Shown one piece after another: positions 7,850-17,761 of a DNA stretch of 23,751 nt (the first letter of the stretch is position 1; each line of letters opens with the position of its first letter). Below the pieces are notes generated by a model. The model made no database searches. It had not been told where the DNA came from and saw nothing but the letters and a program-made list of their open reading frames with translations. Source of the stretch: Brachionus plicatilis (lineage: Eukaryota > Rotifera > Eurotatoria > Ploima > Brachionidae); NCBI GenBank assembly GCA_010279815.1, contig QEOQ01000353.1:574358-598108 (forward strand), written 5' to 3'. Position numbers and translations under genes: made by a program.

Positions 7850-8107
7850 GCATTAAAACTCAAAATTTTAACTTTACATGCATGCATTATTTCCGAAGAA
7901 CATTTTTTGTGTTTCAAATTTAGAAAAAATAGAAAAATATATTTTTATTATTTTTTACATATTTAATGCGGCATTATTACCAAAATTTTGACATTAACTG
8001 CAGCATTTTTAGTCGCAGCGTATCTGGAAAAAAAAGTGGGTTAAATTCATGCATTAAAATCCAGAGTTCTGAAAATAAATGCGGCATTAGGGGGCAAGGC
8101 ATTACGG
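7850..8107 (-). repeat. Right terminal inverted repeat of the TA element
   Basis: This is the reverse complement of 6424-6681 with two mismatches. It ends ...GGCATTACGG-TA and is followed by an AAT/ATT microsatellite at about 8110-8140. Confidence 0.9.
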
Positions 8108-8441
8108 TAATTATATTATTAATAATAATAATAATAATAGTTAATATTCTACGTTTAATTTAGTTAAACTGATTTACAAAGCATCTATATTTGAAAATCA
8201 CTAATTAATTTTTTATTAACCAAATTCATTGAAACTATCAACAAAATTTAAGATAAAAAAATACAAAATTTCTAAATTATTTTAACAAAATTTTATTTGT
8301 TTAAAAATTCCTAAATTGATTTACTAATAATATTTTCATTCAAATTTAGGCATCTTGAAGTTGATGATCAATTCAAAATATCATTTCAATTCAAAAAGTT
8401 CATCTTTGGATATTAAAATGAATCTTTGATTTAATTTAAAA

Positions 8442-8800
8442 AATTTAAATGTAACGTCATTTACATGCAATCTAGATTTAGAAAATAAAAAAAAAATTGA
8501 AAAACATTTTCTCAATCCAATGATAAAATCGATTTTCAACTTAGTTAACTGATTTTTTTTTAAAGTTTAATCTTCATTTTATTACTAATTTTGAATTTTT
8601 TATTTGAATTTATTTTTTGAATTTAATTGTGAATGCTAAAACAAATACTTTTGAAACTAAAAATCTCAAATAAACTTTACAAAAAATCAATTAATACATT
8701 TAATTATTAAAATCGATTATCAATGGACTGAGAAAATTTTTTTTCATTTTTTTTTATTTTCTAAATCTTCATTGCATGTAAATGACGTTACATTTAAATT
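8442..8800. repeat. Fold-back (MITE-like) element, 359 bp
   Basis: The first 30 bp (8442-8471, aatttaaatgtaacgtcatt...) are perfectly repeated in reverse complement at 8771-8800, and similarity continues inward to about 8540 and 8705 with small gaps, giving arms of ~95 bp. No coding sequence lies inside. The flanks are too AT-rich to define a target duplication. Confidence 0.7.
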
Positions 8801-9899
8801 ATTTATTAATTATTAATTAATTATTCGTTACATTTGAATTTTTGTTGACTACCAAATCAAACCAAATTATCCAAGGTACAAGAGTTATGATACTAATGAA
8901 GGCCCTTAAGTTTATTACAAATAAAAATTCACCTCTTTTTCGGTGCAAATTTATCAATCTACAAATTCTATTAAGATCAGTTCACTAATCATCGTGAGCA
9001 CCAATAATAAGATAAGATATATGATAAGGGTAAAAATAGAGGTATTACGGAAGTAGTGAAAAAACTGATTCATGAGTTTTATGATCTTGGTACAACTGGC
9101 GCTTAAAACTTTAATTTGCATTGAGAGATAAAAAGTTGACCAAAGTTTGATCCAGAGTTGTTTAAAAGTCAACTCACTAGTCTTTTGACTTGACTTGAAA
9201 ACTCACTCTTTAAAAATAAGTATTTTGTCGTTTTTTGTAGTAATTAAGGCGGCCACATGAATTTTTTCTCATTTCAACTAATTATTAAGGATTCAAATTT
9301 AAAAAAAAAAACAAAAAAATTTTCAACTTCAATTGTTTATTTTTTTATCATTTTCGAGAATTAGGCATTCTGAATATAAATAGCTATTCAATTTAATTTT
9401 ATCACCTAATTCTATTTGGTTTTACTTAAACAAAAAAATTAGGTAACTTATAGTTCGCTAAACCCGGGAACAAGAATTGTTCGCATAATGATCGAGTAGA
9501 TCGAGTTTTTCAACGATTGAATATTAATTTAAATCTAAATGAATTATTTATCTTTTTATTTCCTTTTATTTATTTTTCATTTTATTTTATCTTATTTAAC
9601 TTTATTTAAATTTTTTTTATATATTTTTATTCTGAAGAAGTGTCAGCTCGATTCAGATAAAAAAAAAAATAAATAAATTATTTAAATGTATAAAAAAGAA
9701 TTTTCAATATTTTTTTCAAATTTCAAAATAAAAATTAAACTTTTTCTATTTGATTAAAGAGTTTAATTTTTAATGTTAAAATGCTTTCAATATTAAATTA
9801 AAATTATTTTTTTTATTCGAACTTTTTCAATGTTAATTTAGCATTGGATACATTTTGTAATTCGAACCCAAAAAATGAAACCATTTTTATTTTAAGATA
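8801..9899. other. AT-rich spacer between fold-back element and taxilin 3' flank
   Basis: No gene is supportable. The open frame at 8954-9172 (minus) has no recognisable motif. A ttttgacttgacttgaaaac stretch at about 9181 belongs to the AAGTC/GACTT-rich motifs that recur across the window. If the tandem-duplication model is right, this spacer should be the diverged counterpart of 1476-5040. Confidence 0.45.
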
Positions 9900-10135
9900 G
9901 TTTTAGTTGAGCAATCGAAAAATAATTCAATTGTCTAAATTAAAAAAAAAATTTTAATTAATTTTATTAAAGGTGCCAGACTTTTTTATTCTAATTTCTC
10001 CTTTAGAAAAATGACTGAAAGCTTACAATTCCAATAAAAAGAGGCAAAAAATAATAAAATCTTATTTTAAAAATTAATTTTTAAATAAATAATTTTTATC
10101 ATAAATATCAATCTTTATAAACACTCATAAAAAAT
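9900..10135 (-). repeat. Taxilin 3' flank, source copy of 5040-5473
   Basis: It shares ordered blocks with the DNA downstream of the chimera, including attttattaaaggtgccagac and the aggcaaaaaataataaaatct block. An AATAAA (10135-10140 on minus) overlaps the taxilin stop codon, and the chimera has the same arrangement. Confidence 0.72.
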
Positions 10136-11640
10136 TTATTCAGACTTGACCGGTTCCAATTCTTTGGTCTGATTTTCGTCTAAACTCTGCTGTTGTTCAT
10201 AAACTTTCAATTTTTGCTTGAATACCTCTCGCTCAGCCTGAAGAGCGCGTGATATTTTTTCCATTGACTCATACTTGGTCCTAAGTGATTTTGTTTCGGC
10301 TTCGAGCTCATTTTTCTATTTAAATCAATTAAAATATTCCAATTTTAATTTTGAATTTATTTTTTTTACCTGAGTCAATACAGATTGAAGCGATTTGTCA
10401 CAACCTTCCCATTTTTTTTTCCATTGACTTGCCTCAGCTTCAAGTTTTTTTATTTTTTTGGTCATCTAAATAAAAAAATTTTAAAAAAATCTTAAAATTA
10501 AATAAAAAAAATAATTTTACTTTGTCCATCTCGGTCTTAAACGAGTCGAACATTTGATTACTTTTTTTCAAAGTAGTCTGAAACTCTTCATACTTTTCAG
10601 TGTAAGAAGACAACTGGGCTCTAAGTTGTTTCTCTGATTCCTGATGAAATTCGCATTTCTTGATCAACTCATTACAATGGGTCTCAAACTATTTGAACAA
10701 AAAATGATAAAAAAAAATTATTTTAAATTATTTTTTGGAATAATTTTACAATTGACTTTTCGGTCTTGCTTCTTTCGGTCACTTCATTAAATTTTAGCTC
10801 ACATTGCTGAAACTTGGCATCGGCTAACTGAATTTCCAAGTCTTTGTGCTTCATAACTTTTTCAATATGCTTTTTTGAAAAATAATTTATTAAAATTAAA
10901 AATTATTTTTATTTTTTGTACTTGTTCTCTAAGCTCGTACTGCTCCAGCAAATTTTTAAGTTTGGCAGCGAGCTGAGAATTTTCCTCAATTAAACTGCTG
11001 TTTTTTTCCGAATTTTCGGCCACCTGTTTGTTAATTTCATCGATTGAAGTCTTATTTTAAAAGTTAAAAAATTTTTTAATTTTTTTTTAAATTTTATTTA
11101 AAAAATTTTTATTACCTGAAATTTGGCACTAATGTCTTTGCGTTTGTCTTCCTCGTCTTTAATTCTCATCAAATTCTCTTCCTTAATTGTTTTGTTGTAC
11201 TTTTGGAGCTCTCTGCACAAATTTTCCAATTTGTCTTTGGCCAATAAAGCCTTGGTGTATTCACTCTGGGCAAAATCTTTTTGTTTGGCCAAATTTTGGG
11301 CATTTTTCTCCATTTCTTTGATGTTTGCTTGCATTTTTTTGCCATTTTCCTGCTCTTCCAAGAGTTTTTCTGCCACTAGGTAAAATTTTTCTTCCAGAGT
11401 CGCGGGCGAGTCGCTGCATTTTTTTAAAAGATTGTCTTAAAATAAAAATAATCTAAATTTTAGCCCTAAAATCAAAAGAGTTAATAGAATAATTTTTGTT
11501 TTCTAACCAACTAGTTTATCAATTTTTTTCTTTTGTTTAGCATCGATTTTAATATTTTCAATGGTCAACTCGGTCAATTTTTGGCAATTTTCATTCTCAA
11601 TGTCAGCCTTGGTCTCCATTTGATTTAGTTCAGATTCCAT
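10136..11640 (-). CDS. Taxilin (syntaxin-binding coiled-coil protein), seven exons
   Basis: Taxilins are long coiled-coil proteins that bind syntaxins and the nascent-chain complex and act in vesicle traffic. Exons, in transcription order: 11508-11640, 11116-11435, 10922-11050, 10750-10869, 10521-10688, 10370-10465, 10136-10315. All introns are GT-AG and 52-72 bp. The joined frame is 381 residues with no stop, shorter than vertebrate taxilins (>500), the loss being at the termini. Diagnostic family stretches are KALLAKDKLENLCRELQKYN followed by KTIKEENL and KRKDISAKFQ (exon 2), NLLEQYELREQHIEKV (exons 3-4), EEFQTTLKKSNQMFDSFKTE (exon 5) and WKKKWEGCDKSLQSV (exon 6). Essentially all of it is heptad-type Glu/Lys/Gln/Leu sequence. 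The ATG at 11640 follows a TTATTAG acceptor-like site. Its 3' end was copied into the chimera. Which paralogue (alpha, beta or gamma) it represents is not decided. Confidence 0.9.
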
Positions 11641-11881
11641 TTTTGTAACTAATAATATTAATCTCAACCGTTCTGAATATATATCTACTGTACTGACCTT
11701 TAAAGTAACTTATGCTGAAAAATTATTTAAAGTATTCAGGTTAATTTAAAAGAAGTGAGTTATTCATCTATAGTTATTTGAATGAAAATTAAACAGAATT
11801 TTAAAATTTCTTAAAAGGAACAAAACAAATTTAACAAAAATTTTATTTTCTCTGGTAAAAAAAAATTATTTAAGAGCTGTA

Positions 11882-12150
11882 TTAGAGAGCTTGTTTTACA
11901 GCTGACCCTCTTTGGATAGCCCTTACTTTGGAAGCACTAAAGTTAAGACTTTCTCTCTTAAACAGAGATTGTCGATTGGTTTGTGGTTCCAAGCTAGTCT
12001 GAATAGTTGCCGAGTTCGCAGCCAAATTAAAAGTGCTCGGATGAGTGGCGCCGTTTATGATGAACGTCCCACGTGCTTCTTAGGAAAAGGCGCCATCATA
12101 ACTATGCCAATGCCATCCCCTTGTCTGGATGAGAAAATAGAAGGGTGACA
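11882..12150 (-). pseudogene. Unrecognised coding-like remnant
   Basis: A GC-richer island upstream of taxilin. On minus, one frame is open from 12079 to a TAA at 11882-11884 (65 codons) with amino-acid-like composition, for example NLAANSATIQTSLEPQTNRQ near its middle. Just upstream another frame reads GDGIGIVMMAPFPKKHVG and runs into it only if one frame change is allowed. That looks like the 3' end of a decayed gene with a frameshift. An opposite-strand frame (11912-12148, plus) is equally open, so coding status is uncertain. I do not recognise the family. Confidence 0.32.
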
Positions 12151-12171
12151 TTCTTATCAAATTAATTTTTT

Positions 12172-12250
12172 GAGTTTAATTAAGGACCAAAAAAATATTT
12201 CTAAATAATCAAATTAATATGTGAGAAATTTTTTTCAGAATCAAATTTTG
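12172..12250. repeat. Direct repeat copy 1 (AAGGACCAAAAAA unit)
   Basis: taattaaggaccaaaaaaat...atatgtgagaaattttttt...caaattttgtt here recurs with roughly 75-80% identity at 12460-12540. The two copies bracket the island 12255-12459, as target or terminal direct repeats might, but no element family is evident. Confidence 0.5.
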
Positions 12251-12254
12251 TTAG

Positions 12255-12478
12255 ACAGAGGAAGCAAGCTCATATTGGCATCGAAGTACCAAGCAAAAAA
12301 GAATCGCGGTGAGGGACTTCAAGAACAGGCAAGCCCTCGATATTGTTTCAGCAAAAATGTTAAAAGCTGACCTATGGATCGTAGTGGAAATGGTATCAAG
12401 AAGTCATACCAAAACTGGTCAAAGATTGGTCAAAGGTCTTAAAGTCAACCTTAAGCTAAATCAAGGACCAAAAAATAT
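12255..12478 (+). other. Unrecognised open island between direct repeats
   Basis: A plus-strand frame without an early ATG is open for 74 codons. It includes RIAVRDFKNRQALDIVSAKM and LWIVVEMVSRSHTKTGQRLV before entering the flanking repeat and stopping. Composition is clearly less AT-rich than the surroundings. It might be a scrap of a transposon protein. I cannot name a family, and its reality as coding sequence is doubtful. Confidence 0.28.
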
Positions 12479-12540
12479 TTTTAAATAATAATATCAATAT
12501 GTAAAATATTTTTTTTACAAAAACAAATTTTGTTTTTTTG
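12460..12540. repeat. Direct repeat copy 2 (AAGGACCAAAAAA unit)
   Basis: Second copy of the repeat at 12172-12250 in the same orientation. Confidence 0.5.
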
Positions 12541-12622
12541 CTTTATTCTTTAAAACGATAAAATTAATAAAAAAAATTTCTTAATTAAAAAAAATAATAT
12601 AAACATTTATTAATTAAATGAT

Positions 12623-13153
12623 TTATAAGTTGTCCAACTTGGGTTTTTTTGCGCCATGGTCATTTGATTGTTCGAGATTGGTGTTTTCGTTACCTACATT
12701 GAGATCTAACAAAAAATCGCTACTTTTTAGTATTTCATTTAGTTCAAGACCAACATTTGTCTCGTCAGTATTTTTTTTTGAACTTTGTGGCGTATGATTT
12801 ATGTTTGTATCTTTATAAATTTAATTTTTTAAAAAAGTTAATAAAATTATACAAAAAAGTATACTAATTTGGTTATTTACAATGGATTTTTCAGTTTCTT
12901 CATTTTTAGCTTCACTAGAGGTAGTCGGCAAGCTAGCTGATGGTTTGGGATTCAACGAGCTTTGAAACAGTGATCTTAATGTACCGAGCTCTTTTTGGAG
13001 AGATGAATATTTGTCAGCCAAATCTTGATATTCTTTTTTGTACTTTACTAGTTCCTCTTGAGCAGCTTGTATTTTGAGTTTCTCGTTCATCCGGCACTTC
13101 CGCACACTTTCATTATTTTTTTCGCGTTTCCGCTTGTGGTCATCATCGCTCAT
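12623..13153 (-). CDS. C/EBP-like bZIP transcription factor, two exons
   Basis: Spliced as complement(12623..12810, 12865..13153) with a 54-bp GT-AG intron in phase 1, giving 158 residues. A basic region at ~7-27 (KRKREKNNESVRKCRMNEK) is followed without a gap by a leucine-zipper heptad series (I28, L35, Y42, Y49, L56, F63, with L45, L52 and L59 at a second position). The NN.xVRKxR spacing and the ending GTLRSLF match the C/EBP group best, where the consensus is NNIAVRKSR; here Ala is Ser and Ser is Cys at DNA-contacting positions. No long N-terminal activation domain is present: the basic region starts at residue 7, as in short C/EBP-gamma-like proteins. The C-terminus has a basic KKPKL cluster. 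An AATAAA (12606-12611) begins 12 nt past the stop. It should act as a dimeric nuclear factor; the subfamily is an inference. Confidence 0.82.
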
Positions 13154-14524
13154 TTTATTCTAAACACTCTCAAATATTTTTCAAATTTTCAGTTGAATCC
13201 AAAAGTTTGAGTATTATTAATCACAAAATTAATGAAATAATAGTTAAGTTGAAACATACTAATTAATATTTTTATTTATTATTAATTATTTTAAAAAACA
13301 CCTTGTGATGTGAAAAAGTTAAAATATAAAAATAAGAAGAAGATGTTTTTATTTAAAAGATTTTCATATTTTTTCTTTATTTAAAAATTTTATTTTTTAA
13401 AAAAACAAATCTCTCCACAATAATAAAAAAAATTTTAATGACGTTTTTATTTTTTAAGAAAATGGAAAATGGAAAAAAATTAATGTGTTCCTATTTTAGA
13501 CTCAATCAAAAGTAACGAATACCAAAAAAAACCAATCGAGTTTTTAATTAGACGGAAGTAGGAAAAAAATATTGATGATCAAAAATTTATTTTAATTTTT
13601 AGTCTTTTTATCTACGAAAAAAATTAATTTATCTTATCTAAAATACATATATTTTTCTATCTTTTAGCATATATTAAATAATCTACTAGAAAAATAAATT
13701 TTTTTTGTAGGAAAATAAACCGTTTTCTTATTATGGTTAAATTTTTAAACTAATTTATCATTTTTATCTGACTAAAATAAAAAATTATAATTAAAAAATT
13801 AAATATTTTATTTTAAAAAAGGCATCTTTTTAAAGAATACAAAACAATTTAATTTATAGATTTAATAAAAGATATGTTTTTCACCATTAAGAATTACCAT
13901 AAAAATTAATAAAATTTGATTATGTATTTGAAAAATGTTTTTTAAGATTAAAAAAAAAATGTTTCTTTATACAATTTTTTCAAAACAACTTATATTAAAA
14001 TTAATTTTAAACAATTTAAAAAAATTAAGATTATTTAATATTATTACAAATCAAATTTTTTCATAAATTAGATAACAATTAATTAAAAAAGAAAAAATTT
14101 TACTGATATATAAAAAAACGTAACATGATTTTAATTTAAATTTTTTGTACAAAAAATAATTAAGTACAAGCTCTTCTGCTTAAAAAAAACACAGGAAACG
14201 CTTGAGTTTAATTTAATGTAAAAAAAAAATCTGACACTTTCTGAGATTAAATATTTTTTTTAATTAAGAAATAATAAATAATTAATAATTTCTTTTCTAT
14301 AAGTTAAATAAATTTTTCTAAGTGAAGTTCTAGTCAAGAAAAGTATGGCACCATAATTCAATTAGGGACAATTGTTTTTTTTTTTTTAAATTTCCAAATT
14401 TATCACTCACTGATTTTAGACAGTGGTATGCGTGAAAAAAAAAAGTTAATATAAAAAAAATTTATTTTATTCTAAATTTTAAAATTTTTTTTATATTAAA
14501 AAAAAAACAAACTCTAAAATAATT
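13154..14524. other. AT-rich spacer between MTRR 3' end and bZIP gene
   Basis: About 1.4 kb of A/T-run DNA with no open frame, repeat array or RNA gene that I can support. Tandem AATAAA-type signals for the upstream MTRR gene lie at 14461-14471 on minus, about 55-65 nt past its stop. Confidence 0.55.
14461..14471 (-). terminator. Overlapping AATAAA polyadenylation signals of MTRR
   Basis: On minus the sequence reads AATAAAATAAA about 55-65 nt past the MTRR TAA. Position and sequence suit a polyadenylation signal, though AT-rich DNA produces such matches by chance. Confidence 0.5.
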
Positions 14525-15775
14525 TTATGCCCAAATGTCTTGCTTGTAGCGTTTGGTTTTTATCATTTCCATGAGATAGGCATTGGCCTCTTGGCTCGAT
14601 AAACTCAACTCTTTGGTCAAGCACTCGGCAAAACAATTAAAAACATCTTTTGACATGTTCTTGGCGTCACCGCACACATAAACATAGCCATTTTGTTCAC
14701 TGATCAAACTAACCATTTCCTTGGAATAAAACCTAATCGCATCCTGCACATACTTGCTCTCTTTGACATGATACTTTTCCAAAAAATCTACACAACCATG
14801 TTCCTTATCGTATACAAAACGAGAAAAGGACACACTAAACAATTTGAGCTTGGGTGCAAAGTCGTCCAGAACTTCTTGCTTGAACAAAAAATCTTTGTTG
14901 GGGTCCCTGCAGCCAAAGAACAGGCACAAGTTGAGATTTTGGAGCGATTCTTTTTTAGTCCTGAGATAGCTTATGAACGGCGCTATGCCTGTTCCGGGTC
15001 CGATCATGACCAAAGGCTTGCTGGTGTCTGTTGGAAATGTAAAATTCTGAAATTTTCTTCTCATCAAAAAAAAGTGCTGTCCCTTTTTTAGAGCATGCAG
15101 GTAGCCAGTGCCAAGACCGAGCCGGTCATAGGTCCTGGTCGACTCTTTGTTGAATTTAACAAGGTTGAAAACAAACTCCAATTGGTGTCCAGTTGAGCAC
15201 AGACTGTAAGATCTTGGATTCAAGGCTAGCAGCATTTGGATCAAATGTTCCACTGGAGGTTGGCATGATTTGAAGGTGTTCAGTACATCTAGCAGTGTTG
15301 TGTGCATCTCTCGGATCAAGTTGTGGTACTCTTCATTGCCTTCTTTGCTGGACAACTGCAATAGTCTGTTCTTTTCGTTCACATCCGAGCAGTGTTCGGA
15401 CAAAAAGCGGAAAAAATTTTTCTTCAAAGAATTCCATCTTAGGTCAACGCAGTATTTAAAAAAGGCTCTCAGAGTCAACTTGTTTTCTTGGCTTAATTTG
15501 ACAAAGCTTTGACCAAGTTTTTTGTTCGAATTGGTTGACTCGAGGCGAAAAATTTTGTCTTTTTTGGGACCAAGTTTCAGGCGCTCTATCAATTTTTGCA
15601 CTTCATAGTCATCATTTGGACATATGCAGTCCACGGCATGGCCAGGCTCGTATTCCAATGTTTCATCAAGGCAAAATTTCAAGTCATAACATTCTTTTTC
15701 TGCAGTTTTATCGCTCATCAGACTGTTGCCAGTCACTGTAGCTCTGAGTATTCCACTTGAGGCCTGTGGATACAT
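14525..15775 (-). CDS. MTRR: Methionine synthase reductase, FAD/NADPH half only
   Basis: Methionine synthase reductase passes electrons from NADPH through FAD and FMN to reactivate cobalamin-dependent methionine synthase. This open exon covers the connecting, FAD and NADPH modules: EYEPGHAVDCICPNDDYEVQ (early beta-barrel), SCQPP then RSYSLCST (FAD-binding RxYS), GPGTGIAPFISYL (nucleotide loop), FFGCR, YVCGDAKNMSKDV, and the terminus KRYKQDIWA with the stacking aromatic Trp. QPP, YVCGDAKNM and KRY.QDIW single out MTRR from P450 reductase and NO synthase. The first in-frame ATG is at 15775, but the frame is open up to 15874, so an upstream exon may join between 15776 and 15874. The FMN/flavodoxin domain that normally precedes it (~200 residues) is not seen upstream. 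Polyadenylation signals AATAAA lie at 14461-14471. Either the gene is truncated or its 5' exons are short and unrecognised. Confidence 0.85.
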   Translation of the reverse strand: MYPQASSGILRATVTGNSLMSDKTAEKECYDLKFCLDETLEYEPGHAVDCICPNDDYEVQKLIERLKLGPKKDKIFRLESTNSNKKLGQSFVKLSQENKLTLRAFFKYCVDLRWNSLKKNFFRFLSEHCSDVNEKNRLLQLSSKEGNEEYHNLIREMHTTLLDVLNTFKSCQPPVEHLIQMLLALNPRSYSLCSTGHQLEFVFNLVKFNKESTRTYDRLGLGTGYLHALKKGQHFFLMRRKFQNFTFPTDTSKPLVMIGPGTGIAPFISYLRTKKESLQNLNLCLFFGCRDPNKDFLFKQEVLDDFAPKLKLFSVSFSRFVYDKEHGCVDFLEKYHVKESKYVQDAIRFYSKEMVSLISEQNGYVYVCGDAKNMSKDVFNCFAECLTKELSLSSQEANAYLMEMIKTKRYKQDIWA

Positions 15776-15879
15776 GTTGCCAAATAAACTCTTCAAATCA
15801 TCTTGTTCAAATTCATATTGAAACTTGTTCGTGCATTTTATGACACAAGAAATTGAGTAATTTATGCTAAATTTTTACC

Positions 15880-17500
15880 TCAAAAATCAAAATAAAATTA
15901 TATTTTAACTTAATTTTTCAGTTTAATAATATTCAAAAAATAAAAGATGATGATTTTTTTTATTTTAATGCTACAAAATGAATTTATTTATTTGATTTTT
16001 TATTTAAATTATTAAATGACATTAGATAAGCTGGTCTTTTAAGATCGAAAGCCGCCTCTATTTAAACCAATGTAGCCTTATCTTAGATAAAAAAATAAAT
16101 TAAAAAAATAAAAACAGATAAAATAAATCTGTAATTTAAAAAAAAATATCTGTAATTGAAAAAATTCCTAATAACTTATATCAAGGTTTTTGAACCTAAT
16201 TCTAAGGAAAAAACTAGAGGAAACGGTAAAGTTATTTTTCCTTTCTGTAGTTTTCGTTCTTTGGAGGATGCTAAAAAATGCCTTGATCGAGAATTCAAAT
16301 GCTAAAAAATCAAGCCAAGAAATGTCCATGAGCCAGTCTGAGATAGATTTTTTTAGATTGGATTTAAAGTTTCAGAAAAGATCCACATTCTCAGCATAAT
16401 TTTAGAAAGCAGTAAGATACAATATTTTAATCAAAATATATTAGCTTATTGAAGATACAAAAAAAACTTAAGATCGTAAAAGTTACTTACAAACATTCTA
16501 ACTTTTTACATAAATAAATTTTGGAAAATTTAAAATTTTTTTTCTAGTTTAGATCAAAAATGTAATAAATTATTAAAGCAGTTAGACATATGATAAAAAT
16601 AAATCTAGCCCAGATCTAAGAAGTGGTCAGAAAAAAAGGTCTTGTAAACTTTATTAATAAATTAATCAGAATTAAGGTTTTAATATATTTTGTTAATATC
16701 ATAAATCATCATTTTGTTAATATTAAAATCTTTTTTTTCTTTAATATATACATAATCAAATTTTCAAAATAAACCGAATCAAAAATTGTATTTCTTTTTT
16801 TGAAAAAAGGATTTCATTAAAGAGGAATACAGGATTTGCATTGAAAATTTGCCCCTGTTTTATTTTTGATTAGATCACTCAAATTTCTTTATTTTTATCA
16901 AAAAAGATACCTTGTTTAAACCTTATTCAGAATATTTAAAATATTTTTTAAATTTATGTTCCAAAGTTTACCAATTTGGAAAATAAAATATTTTTTATTG
17001 ACAAATCTAACTTAACAATACATTCTTTTTTAATATCAATGTTGAATGAAACTAAGCAATAAATTTTTTTTACATTACTAGAGTTTCCATATAATTGAAA
17101 AAGATTTTTAAGTTTTTAGGAATTTAGTGTTTAAATTTTTATTTAATAAAATTTAATACTCTTCAAACATTATGGATCAAGAGATTTAAATAAACTTCTG
17201 CTACTAATACTCTTGATTCGACATTTTGAATTGAGTCAGAGATATGTTGGAGCAGGGCTGAGTTATTCTGTTACATTGGTTGACAGACCGGTGAAAGAAT
17301 ATGGAGAGGGTTCCGAATCAAGACATATCGACATACTCTTAATTCAATTTTTTTTTTAATTTTAACTTTTTTCAATTTTTATCTTTTTATTTTATTTTAA
17401 TATTTTCTTCTTAGTTTTGATTTGTTTTTTATCTGAAGAAGCTTTAGTAATAAGCTAAAATTATATAAAATCTCAAGCTATTCTTTTATGATTCATTTTT
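15880..17500. other. Spacer upstream of MTRR, no supportable gene
   Basis: Mostly A/T runs. Two GC-richer patches deserve mention. At about 16170-16310 a plus frame reads FEPNSKEKTRGNGKVIFPFC and then SFRSLEDAKKCLDREFKC before a stop. At 17201-17359 a plus frame reads SQRYVGAGLSYSVTLVDRPV and on to TAA. Neither matches a family I know, neither has a credible start, and neither resembles a flavodoxin domain on the minus strand. A near-palindrome around 16021-16090 (ttagataagctgg...gccttatcttagata) is also present. Confidence 0.4.
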
Positions 17501-17501
17501 T

Positions 17502-17760
17502 TGTGCTATACTTTTTCGATTCATTTTTATTTTTTGCTACTCTTTTTCGACTCAATAATATTTATTTTTAAGAAAAAATTAGTTAAAAAAATCAATTATC
17601 TTTTTAAAAAGGTAATAAAAATGGTCATATATTTTCTAATTTTTGGTTTTTTTAGTTTGTCAATTTTTACATAAATATTTTCTAAATCTAGACTTGTCCA
17701 AATTCAGGAAAAAAAATCCGAAAAAGATAGACTCAACTAATGACCGACAATTTTTATTAA
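17502..17760 (+). repeat. Dispersed repeat, copy A (uninterrupted)
   Basis: It runs from tgctatactttttcgattcat through gacttgtccaaattcagg to aatgaccgacaa. The same order of blocks recurs at 17996-18176 and 18748-18810. Copy A contains the intact junction acataaaTAtttt, where copy B holds a MITE. Confidence 0.68.
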
Positions 17761-17761
17761 A

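Larger units (their letters stand above)
6424..8107. mobile_element. TA-flanked DNA transposon derivative with 258-bp TIRs
   Basis: The ends are CCGTAATGCCTTGCCCCCTA and its exact reverse complement, each directly flanked by TA (6422-6423 and 8108-8109). The terminal inverted repeats, 6424-6681 and 7850-8107, differ at only 2 of 258 positions by hand alignment. Apart from a 915-bp inserted MULE and its 9-bp duplication, only ~235 bp lie between the TIRs, with no transposase, so the element is non-autonomous (original size ~760 bp). A TA target site suits the Tc1/mariner/pogo superfamily, but the family is not identified. The left end lies 66 bp upstream of the chimera's ATG. Confidence 0.86.

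Noticed and set aside
7699..8163. Frames at 7699-7917, 7778-7966 and 7966-8163
   Set aside because: They fall within the MULE end and the right TIR of the TA element; hydrophobic runs such as LLIIIIII come from AT microsatellite sequence.
14693..15741. Plus-strand frames opposite the MTRR exon
   Set aside because: Antisense shadows of a well-conserved diflavin reductase reading frame.
17201..17359. Plus frame reading RYVGAGLSYSVTLVDRPV as an exon
   Set aside because: No acceptor, start or homologue could be defined, and flanking inverted TCTTGATTCG/CGAATCAAGA motifs suggest repeat DNA. Kept only as a note in the spacer entry.
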